From: Phycisphaerales bacterium
GTDB lineage: Bacteria > Planctomycetota > Phycisphaerae > Phycisphaerales > SM1A02
DNA length: 6,379 bases
Assembly (NCBI GenBank): GCA_029243925.1
Contig: JAQWRC010000391.1
Location: 1 to 6,379, forward strand
Reading direction: 5' to 3'
Below, piece by piece: positions 1-4,684 of the stretch (position 1 is the stretch's first letter; each line of letters begins with the position of its first letter). Below the pieces are notes generated by a model. That model had not been told where the DNA came from. It worked only from the letters and a program-made list of their open reading frames with translations, and ran no database searches. The translations under genes and the position numbers were made by a program.

Positions 1-1
1 G

Positions 2-472
2 GTCGCCATCAAGAATGTCTCGCTGGCGGAAGAACACCTCCACGATCATTTTCCGGCTGCAGGTGACGACGCTGCACGCCCGGTGATGCCTGCTTCCCTC
101 ATCATTGAAGGCATGGCACAGACTGCCGGAGTCCTGGTGGGCTCGGTCAATGGATTCAAGGAAAAAGTGATTCTCGCGAAGATCACACGCGCCACATTGA
201 CTGCTGATGTCTTCCCTGGACAAACCATTCGATACGACGCCACACTGGAACGAATCGATGCCGGCGGTGCATCGACAACCGGCACTGTCGAACGAAAAGG
301 GCATGGGCCCGAAGAAGATCAGTGGATCGAGATCGGCCAAATCGAGTTGATGTTCAGCCATGTCGACAACAACATGACCGGCATTGAATTCCCGGAAGAG
401 AACTTCGTCTTTTCCGACAACTTCCGGACGATTCTGCGAACAGCAGGTCTGGAACATCTCGCTCGCAACTGA
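2..472 (+). CDS. Hotdog-fold beta-hydroxyacyl-ACP dehydratase (FabZ/FabA-like), 5' partial
   Basis: The protein is expected to dehydrate 3-hydroxyacyl-ACP to trans-2-enoyl-ACP in cytoplasmic fatty-acid synthesis, or to act on a related acyl thioester. The reading frame is open from the window edge, so the true start lies upstream and 156 residues are visible. Near the edge HDHFP (fragment residues 14-18) matches the catalytic-His motif of FabZ. RPVMPASLIIEGMAQ (26-40) matches the block carrying the catalytic Glu (E36) and the central hotdog helix. Two oddities are visible. Classical FabZ has 14 residues between His and Glu, whereas here there are 20, owing to an insert rich in Ala and Asp. 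The usual M-P-G is M-P-A. The later strands (ILAKITRATLTADVFPGQTIRY) fit the hotdog sheet, and a tail of about 30 residues follows. The gene ends 10 bases from the convergent coaD stop. A paralogue with another acyl substrate is equally possible, so no symbol is given. Confidence 0.85.
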   Translation, partial: VAIKNVSLAEEHLHDHFPAAGDDAARPVMPASLIIEGMAQTAGVLVGSVNGFKEKVILAKITRATLTADVFPGQTIRYDATLERIDAGGASTTGTVERKGHGPEEDQWIEIGQIELMFSHVDNNMTGIEFPEENFVFSDNFRTILRTAGLEHLARN

Positions 473-482
473 ACAATGTGAT

Positions 483-1043
483 TCAAGAATCGTCGATGTG
501 CTGATCCCGCGCCATCGTATAGAGGGTGGAATCCGGGTTCGACTGCAAAGCCTGCAGTCGATCAATGACGATGTCCGGCACGATGTGACGAAGACGATCC
601 ACGTCTCCCCCAAGTCCGGCGATCTGGCGGATAAGGCCCGATGAAGTGAATGCGAATGCTTCGCCAGTCACGATGAACACCGTCTCCACTTCCGCCACCT
701 GCCTGTTGGTCATCGCCAACTGGCACTCGCCGGCAAGATCCGTGACATTGCGAATGCCACGAATCAACGCGGAAGCGCCACGCTCACGAGCAAAGTCCAC
801 TGTCAATCCGCGATAGGCCTGAACAGAAACAGGCGCAAGGTTCGATCCATCAGGCAACTCCGCGACCAGATGTCTGGCCATGGCCTCACGTTCCTCAAAT
901 GAGAAGAGCGATGGTTTGTCGGGATTGTGTCCAATCCCCAATACGATCCGATCGAACATGCCTCTGGCGCGACCGAGCACATCCAAGTGCCCGTTCGTGA
1001 TCGGATCGAAGGATCCCGCATAGATGGCGATGTGTTCTTTCAT
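483..1043 (-). CDS. coaD: Pantetheine-phosphate adenylyltransferase (CoaD/PPAT)
   Basis: CoaD transfers AMP from ATP to 4'-phosphopantetheine, giving dephospho-CoA and pyrophosphate, the penultimate step of coenzyme A synthesis in the cytoplasm. The 186-residue product opens with YAGSFDPITNGHLD (8-21), which contains the T-x-G-H nucleotidyltransferase motif at 16-19. It continues with NPDKPSLFSFEER (40-52), the RGIRNVTD block (95-102) that binds substrate phosphate, and FTSSGLIRQIAGLGGDV (132-148), equivalent to the I-S-S-S-x-V-R motif. I chose the ATG at 1041-1043 because the protein then begins exactly where the family does and an AGGAG lies 9 bases upstream. ATGs at 1064 and 1121 lie in the same frame but have poorer sites and would add unneeded residues. 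Bacterial CoaD is usually about 160 residues; the excess here is a polar tail of about 20 residues after position 165. It converges on the dehydratase gene on its left. Upstream lies a long leader and the MBL-fold gene on the same strand. Confidence 0.96.
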   Translation of the reverse strand: MKEHIAIYAGSFDPITNGHLDVLGRARGMFDRIVLGIGHNPDKPSLFSFEEREAMARHLVAELPDGSNLAPVSVQAYRGLTVDFARERGASALIRGIRNVTDLAGECQLAMTNRQVAEVETVFIVTGEAFAFTSSGLIRQIAGLGGDVDRLRHIVPDIVIDRLQALQSNPDSTLYTMARDQHIDDS

Positions 1044-1052
1044 GTGCGGCTG

Positions 1053-1057
1053 CTCCT
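1053..1057 (-). promoter_or_regulatory. Ribosome binding site of coaD
   Basis: On the minus strand AGGAG lies 9 bases before the ATG at 1043. The alternative in-frame ATG at 1064 is preceded only by a weak GCGGG. This decides the start in favour of 1043. Confidence 0.75.
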
Positions 1058-1211
1058 GCACCATGGTACCGCCCGCAGGCCGCACAAACCGTGCAAGGCG
1101 CAGAAGCACACTGGTGAGCATTGAAAAAGCACGCTGAGGGCTTGCCGAATCCGCAAATGAATTGGACGTTCGAGCATGTAAGGTACGTGGGGTGCTTCTC
1201 TCTCCAATGCA

Positions 1212-1248
1212 TCAGCCAAAAGCCAGATGCCTCCTTGGCGTTGGCTGA
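1212..1248 (-). repeat. Hairpin with a Shine-Dalgarno sequence in its loop
   Basis: TCAGCCAA (1212-1219) pairs perfectly with TTGGCTGA (1241-1248), and GCCA (1222-1225) pairs with TGGC (1236-1239), leaving a 10-base loop. On the minus strand the loop and first stem base read AAGGAGG (1236-1230), a full consensus ribosome binding site. It lies on the sense strand of coaD, about 190 bases upstream. The pairing is seen directly. A regulatory role, or use as the binding site of a small upstream cistron starting at the TTG of 1219, is inference. Confidence 0.4.
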
Positions 1249-1332
1249 CACACCCTCCACTCCGGGCCGCGATCACCATCGCCCCCGACCATTTCTGCTC
1301 CCCTTCAGGAGTATGCATGTTCCACGTACGAA

Positions 1333-1359
1333 CCACGGCTCCCGCTTCGGGAGCCGTGG
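1333..1359 (-). terminator. Perfect 12-bp GC-rich stem-loop after the MBL-fold gene
   Basis: Bases 1333-1344 are exactly complementary to 1348-1359, with a 3-base loop (CTT on plus, AAG on minus). Nine of the twelve pairs are G-C. The stem begins 21 bases past the stop codon of the minus-strand MBL-fold gene, the usual place for a terminator. Neither strand has a T-run after the stem, so it is not a classical intrinsic terminator. It may stop or pause transcription without a U-tract, or protect the 3' end of the mRNA. A cis-regulatory element for coaD downstream is the alternative. Confidence 0.6.
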
Positions 1360-1380
1360 CCAATTTCATCGCCGCTTCAT

Positions 1381-2049
1381 TCAGCAGAATATGACGTTGT
1401 CTCGACCCGGAATCAGCACGTCGGCGATCTCCACCGCTTCCTTGAACGACTCGATGGCCTGTTCACGATTCCAGCATTCGGGGAGCACCATGGCCCGCTC
1501 ATGATGTTCAACCGTTGCCATTGCATCGCCGCAAATCAAAATGGTCTGGCGGGGCTGGGGCAACAGAAGTCCACAGCAGCCCGGAGATACTCCAGGCAAG
1601 GGGAAGAGGTCGACACCTGGCGCAATTGAATCCGCTGCCACCACACAACGCTCCAACAACCGGTGTTCGTCATCCACCAAAGTCAGACGCTCGGTATCTC
1701 CATGCTGGTGTGCTTCGGCCTGCTCGGTCTCGAGGAAGGAACACATCGCCTCATGCTCCGCTTCGGCCAGATGCCATGTGGCATGGGCAAGTGCGGTCAG
1801 ACCACGACGGTGGTCGGGGTAGAAACTCGTAAGAAACACATCCGTCACCTCCGCCAGTCCGTGCCCGACCCGCTCCTGCATGCGAGCCTCCAACAGCGGT
1901 GGGGGGAGAGCTGGATTCACCAGTACGCATTGATCACCAGACGTCACCAGAGTGGTGGTGGCATGTGGGGTACGGGGATCCCCCTGCGACTCCCAAAGCG
2001 GATGATGCGCCAAGGTTCCTATTGAAATAATGCGATGTTCTGTGGGCAT
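1381..2049 (-). CDS. Metallo-beta-lactamase-fold protein with degenerate metal-binding motifs
   Basis: The 222-residue product follows the order of the MBL fold. An N-terminal strand segment (TTTLVTSGDQCVLVNPAL, 31-48) corresponds to the usual substrate-lid and 'vDtG' region. DVFLTSFYPDHRRG (70-83) stands at the position of T-H-x-H-x-D-H, LFPLPGVSPGCCGLLL (148-163) at the position of t-P-G-H-x-x-G, ICGDAM (172-177) at the third-ligand Asp, and DVLIPGRDNVIF (210-221) at the terminal G-H. Of the usual ligands only D79, H80 and D175 remain. The first two His are S75 and Y77, the H of P-G-H is V154, and the last G-H is G-R. A normal two-metal hydrolase is therefore unlikely; it may bind one metal or have a non-catalytic role. 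The ATG at 2049 has AGGGAG 9 bases upstream. The gene diverges from the large secreted-protein gene across a 79-base spacer. No signal peptide is evident, so it is probably cytoplasmic. Substrate unknown. Confidence 0.75.
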   Translation of the reverse strand: MPTEHRIISIGTLAHHPLWESQGDPRTPHATTTLVTSGDQCVLVNPALPPPLLEARMQERVGHGLAEVTDVFLTSFYPDHRRGLTALAHATWHLAEAEHEAMCSFLETEQAEAHQHGDTERLTLVDDEHRLLERCVVAADSIAPGVDLFPLPGVSPGCCGLLLPQPRQTILICGDAMATVEHHERAMVLPECWNREQAIESFKEAVEIADVLIPGRDNVIFC

Positions 2050-2128
2050 GGTGACCGTCTCCCTGTATCTGAAGCAACATCGTACTCTTCGTGTGCCACA
2101 GAGATGCCCTCCATCCTATGATTGACAC
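2050..2128. promoter_or_regulatory. Divergent spacer between the MBL-fold gene and the secreted-protein gene
   Basis: This 79-base spacer should hold promoters for both directions, since the flanking genes point away from each other. I found no convincing sigma70-type -35/-10 pair on either strand. A TATGAT at 2117-2122 looks like a -10 box, but it lacks a matching -35 and lies only 7 bases from the ATG at 2129. No Shine-Dalgarno sequence precedes that ATG. Confidence 0.4.
2059..2064 (-). promoter_or_regulatory. Ribosome binding site of the MBL-fold gene
   Basis: AGGGAG on the minus strand, 9 bases before the ATG at 2049, supports this start. Confidence 0.65.
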
Positions 2129-4126
2129 ATGCACATTCGAAATGCACTCATTTCACTCTTACTCATTCTTGCCTCAGGCGCCTCAATTGCCCAGGTCGCC
2201 GAGCCCACTCCCGGACCCGATCGCACCCGGCTTCCAGGTGGATTTGCAGAGGACGTGGAATGGCCAACACGTCTCGCAATGCGAACACAGTTCATCCGAG
2301 GCATGTGCCCAATCTCAAAGAAGGTCGTGCTGGTTCCAGATGCGGCGACATATCTTGCCGAGTTGCAGAATTGGACAAGGCATGACCGGTGGCCGGTCCT
2401 CTTCGAGGACTCCTTCTACGCCCCGATGTTCATCCGGAAATATCAACCGGAAGTCGTCTACCGACGCGCCTCCGTCGGCACGTTGCCTCGTGATACTGCA
2501 GCGAAGCGTGAACTCGTACAACGTGCCGTCGCTCTGGCATGGCGAAAGGACGAGTCGACTGCAACCACTCCGGCACAAGCCTATGCGGAACGCAAGTTCC
2601 GTCCTGCCGGCGTTGTCGTCACTTCAATGTCCGATCCGGCATGGACCGCTGCGGCAGCGCTCGCCGCCGCCCACGGCCAGTTTGTCGTCTGGCTTGATGG
2701 AGACTGGGGTGAAACAGATGACGTGCTTGATGCCAATCGGACGAAGGAACTGATCGCGACCGTCAACGAGCTGGTTTCCTCGACCGGCGAGACATGGAAC
2801 GCAATCGGCGATGCAATTGAACTGCTCACGATCTGCAGAACATTGCCTGCACGATGTGTCTTCGAACCAAGCAGCGCTCCTGATGGTCTCCCTCCGCAAA
2901 TATTCGAAGGGGCGCGGGCAACGACCGACTGCCTCGGCAGAAATCTGGATGGGACACGGTGGGGATTCGGCAGCTGGATCTTTGGCGGAAAAACCGCTTC
3001 GGCCTACGTTGCCATGAGCGCTTACTTTCTCAACCGAGATCGTGTCTGGCTTGGCAATACCTATCCAGATGAAGGTGACTGGCGAAAGTATGGGCTCGGG
3101 GAAACCGCGCGACTGGATTCCCTGTTTAAATTCGATGTCACCTATGACGAATCTCTGACACTTGCGCAACTTCAAGCGCAAACCAGTGGGGGCCTCACGG
3201 CCGACGTCGTCATGATGACGTCAAAGGGCAACCAGGATTTCTTCGATCTCGGCAGTGAACGTGTTTCGCCGTATGAGGTCCCCGTGCTCAACACGCCGGC
3301 AATGCTCTATCTCCTGCACAGCTGGTCGATGAAGACGCCAGGCAATCCGGATACGGTCGGGGGGCGCTGGCTCCGCAAAGGCGTGTATTCCTTTGCAGGC
3401 TCCTCACATGAACCGATGCTGCCCGGCTTCATGCCGCCCACCATCCTGACACGCAAACTGCTTGGAGGGATCCCGTTCGGAGCCGCGGTGCGATATTGGC
3501 CGGGTGAATCGCCGTTCGCAATGCCATGGCGAATCAATGTCTTTGGTGACCCATTCATCAAATGCATGGCGCCAGAAAAGATGAGGCGGCCAGAAGTTCC
3601 CATCACTCCATCAGACACCATGGAGGATCTGAACAACACGGCGATGCTGCTGCTGGATGCCGCCGTCGAGTCGCCCAGTGACGATGCCTATGCAGCCGCC
3701 ATCAGTGCACAGGCACTTCTGGGAAACGATGTCATGGCGATCGGATTGTGGAACCGAGCCGCTGAGGCACAAGCTGCCGGATCGGCTTCCGCACAAGCTG
3801 CACTTGGTTCGTTGTTCAGAGAGCAGCGGGATGCCGCCTTCGCGGCGGCATTCGAGCGTCTGAAGCGCGTGACGTCCAGAGAACGGGACATGCTGTGGTC
3901 ATTGTTGGGGCAAAGCCTCGCCACTCCCCAGGGACGGGACTACGCAGACCTGCTCGATCAACATGTAAGAAGGAACTTCCCCGCAGCCGACATGCGCCGT
4001 CTTGCTCCGACACTCGCTCGTGTACATGGAGCCGCGTACGTCGCTCAAAGGCTCGAGGAATTGAAATCAACCGCGATCAATCTTCGTGAGCGCAAGGCCC
4101 TTCAGAATCTGAAATCGCAATATTGA
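2129..4126 (+). CDS. Large exported protein of unknown function; possible inactive caspase/gingipain-like fold with helical C-terminal tail
   Basis: The product has 665 residues. Residues 1-21 form a clear Sec signal peptide: Arg at 4, hydrophobic core 6-15, and cleavage expected after S-I-A (19-21). It should therefore reach the periplasm or beyond. Residues 65-105 (KVVLVPDAATYLAELQNW, then WPVLFED) look like an alpha/beta core. FVVWLDGDW (185-193) is a second strand-like segment. Residues 360-475 contain MMTSKGNQDFFDL (362-374), YLLHSWSM (394-401), SSHEP (425-429) and VFGDPF ending in G473-D474-P475. This order resembles clan CD proteins such as C25 gingipains, where a His-Gly and a Cys follow similar strands. 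Here these positions read Lys-Gly and His-Ser-Trp, so protease activity is doubtful. From about 498 to the end the chain is alanine-rich and helical, in the manner of TPR or Sel1-like repeats. The start is set by the signal peptide; no ribosome binding site is seen. It converges on a small lipoprotein gene. The fold assignment is tentative. Confidence 0.8.
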   Translation: MHIRNALISLLLILASGASIAQVAEPTPGPDRTRLPGGFAEDVEWPTRLAMRTQFIRGMCPISKKVVLVPDAATYLAELQNWTRHDRWPVLFEDSFYAPMFIRKYQPEVVYRRASVGTLPRDTAAKRELVQRAVALAWRKDESTATTPAQAYAERKFRPAGVVVTSMSDPAWTAAAALAAAHGQFVVWLDGDWGETDDVLDANRTKELIATVNELVSSTGETWNAIGDAIELLTICRTLPARCVFEPSSAPDGLPPQIFEGARATTDCLGRNLDGTRWGFGSWIFGGKTASAYVAMSAYFLNRDRVWLGNTYPDEGDWRKYGLGETARLDSLFKFDVTYDESLTLAQLQAQTSGGLTADVVMMTSKGNQDFFDLGSERVSPYEVPVLNTPAMLYLLHSWSMKTPGNPDTVGGRWLRKGVYSFAGSSHEPMLPGFMPPTILTRKLLGGIPFGAAVRYWPGESPFAMPWRINVFGDPFIKCMAPEKMRRPEVPITPSDTMEDLNNTAMLLLDAAVESPSDDAYAAAISAQALLGNDVMAIGLWNRAAEAQAAGSASAQAALGSLFREQRDAAFAAAFERLKRVTSRERDMLWSLLGQSLATPQGRDYADLLDQHVRRNFPAADMRRLAPTLARVHGAAYVAQRLEELKSTAINLRERKALQNLKSQY

Positions 4127-4143
4127 GCCGACGTCAATCGGCT
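4126..4143. terminator. Small hairpin between convergent stops
   Basis: AGCCGA (4126-4131) pairs with TCGGCT (4138-4143) across a 6-base loop, lying across the stop codons of the secreted-protein gene and the convergent lipoprotein gene. It could serve as a two-way transcription stop, but the stem is short and no T-run follows on either side. Confidence 0.3.
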
Positions 4144-4403
4144 TGCGCAAGTTGGTGCAAGCGTGACTGCTCGGCCAGCACGACTTCCCAGAGCCACATT
4201 TCCTGACCAAGATCATCGCATGCCATCAGGCACAGCGAAGAACCCGATGGTGTTGACGTGGCGATCTCCAGGTCCTGTTCCATGACCGCAAGAGACACCA
4301 TTGCTGGAGCAGCCTGCTGTGAAGCAGTCATTGTGCTTGAGCAACCGGATACGAATCCGATCGTGGCCAGCATGAGCGTTCCGTTGAACATCCGTGTCCG
4401 CAT
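4134..4403 (-). CDS. Small predicted lipoprotein of unknown function
   Basis: The 89-residue product starts MRTRMFNGTLMLATIGFVSGC: two arginines, a hydrophobic stretch (8-18) and a lipobox-like V-S-G-C with the lipidated cysteine at 21. Signal peptidase II processing would leave a 69-residue lipoprotein anchored in a membrane. The mature part starts with a Ser/Thr/Gln/Ala-rich linker (22-34), then shows a CLMAC pair (C58 and C62) and an amphipathic segment with two tryptophans (W70, W72) up to the C-terminus. I chose the ATG at 4401-4403 because GGAG lies 7 bases upstream and the signal peptide then begins at residue 1. The frame stays open to an ATG at 4493, but that would put 30 polar residues before the signal. 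It converges on the large secreted-protein gene (stops 7 bases apart) and diverges from the transporter gene. No family recognised. Confidence 0.7.
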   Translation of the reverse strand: MRTRMFNGTLMLATIGFVSGCSSTMTASQQAAPAMVSLAVMEQDLEIATSTPSGSSLCLMACDDLGQEMWLWEVVLAEQSRLHQLAQAD

Positions 4404-4410
4404 GACAAAT

Positions 4411-4414
4411 CTCC
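4411..4414 (-). promoter_or_regulatory. Ribosome binding site of the small lipoprotein gene
   Basis: GGAG on the minus strand, 7 bases before the ATG at 4403, fixes the short start against the in-frame ATG at 4493. Confidence 0.65.
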
Positions 4415-4635
4415 GATGGGTACAACTGAATCCTTGGTGAAGCCGAACCCTGCGGCCCCACACGTCGTCGACCTGAAACCACCCCTCCTTCACCGGAAGA
4501 CGAAAGGCAACGCGAGAAAGCAGCTCATTTGCCTCTGCACCGATAATCAGCGGGAAACAGGGTGCCTTTCATGGGGTTTGAGAAGGCTAGGAAATACGCT
4601 CCAGATGGCCTCGATGCTGCATCCGGACCGATGTA

Positions 4636-4656
4636 ACCTGTACAACCCTCACAGGT
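4636..4656 (+). repeat. Inverted repeat upstream of the transporter gene
   Basis: ACCTGT (4636-4641) and ACAGGT (4651-4656) are exact inverse complements separated by 9 bases, centred about 39 bases before the GTG start. It could be an operator or a small leader hairpin. A six-base arm can arise by chance. Confidence 0.3.
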
Positions 4657-4672
4657 CGAACCAGAGGCGATC

Positions 4673-4678
4673 AAGGAG
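4673..4678 (+). promoter_or_regulatory. Ribosome binding site of the transporter gene
   Basis: AAGGAG stands 6 bases before the GTG at 4685, 3 before a TTG at 4682 and 9 before a CTG at 4688. No ATG exists between the upstream in-frame stop (TAA, 4634-4636) and this site, so the gene must use a non-ATG start. GTG at 4685 fits best. Confidence 0.7.
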
Positions 4679-4684
4679 ATTTTG

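Larger units (their letters stand above)
1044..1380 (-). other. 337-base spacer/leader between the MBL-fold gene and coaD, no confirmed gene
   Basis: No recognisable protein or RNA family lies here. It contains two strong inverted repeats (1333-1359 and 1212-1248). Several overlapping open frames cross it on both strands. Their products are unlike any family I know and have no clear codon bias, so I leave them out as genes. The best candidate is the minus-strand frame 1369 to 1040, whose TGA overlaps the coaD ATG as ATGA. Within it a TTG at 1219-1217 is preceded by a perfect AAGGAGG, and would give a 59-residue product ending in a Cys-rich segment. The gap must presumably also hold the coaD promoter if the upstream hairpin ends transcription, but I see no convincing -35/-10 pair. 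Confidence 0.6.
4404..4684. other. 281-base divergent spacer upstream of the transporter gene
   Basis: The spacer separates the leftward lipoprotein gene from the rightward transporter gene and should carry both promoters. I see no gene in it; its open frames have no family resemblance. No convincing -35/-10 pair was found. A 6-bp inverted repeat lies at 4636-4656 and a ribosome binding site at 4673-4678. Confidence 0.5.

Noticed and set aside
480..491. Short palindrome GATTCAAGAATC at the coaD/dehydratase junction as a terminator
   Set aside because: Only five base pairs with a 2-base loop, A/T-rich, and no T-run follows; too weak to call.
1121..1150. T-run on the minus strand (CTTTTTC near 1128-1122) as an intrinsic terminator
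   Set aside because: The pairing before it is only about four base pairs, so no credible stem precedes the run.
895..1260. 121-codon minus-strand frame across the coaD start
   Set aside because: Overlaps about 150 bases of the well-supported coaD gene in another frame, and its composition (Cys, His, Trp) is unlike a normal protein.
1121..1504. 127-codon plus-strand frame opposite the MBL-fold gene and spacer
   Set aside because: Antisense to a supported gene; product rich in Ser, Arg and His with no motif.
2091..2753. 220-codon plus-strand frame overlapping the secreted-protein gene
   Set aside because: Its product is rich in Ser, Pro, Arg and Cys without domain pattern, and it lies in a shifted frame of the 665-residue gene, which has a clear signal peptide.
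2624..3181. 185-codon minus-strand frame inside the secreted-protein gene
   Set aside because: Antisense shadow of a long gene; no ribosome site or recognisable motif.
4134..4493. Longer form of the small lipoprotein starting at 4493
   Set aside because: It would place 30 polar residues before the signal peptide, while the ATG at 4403 has a good ribosome site.
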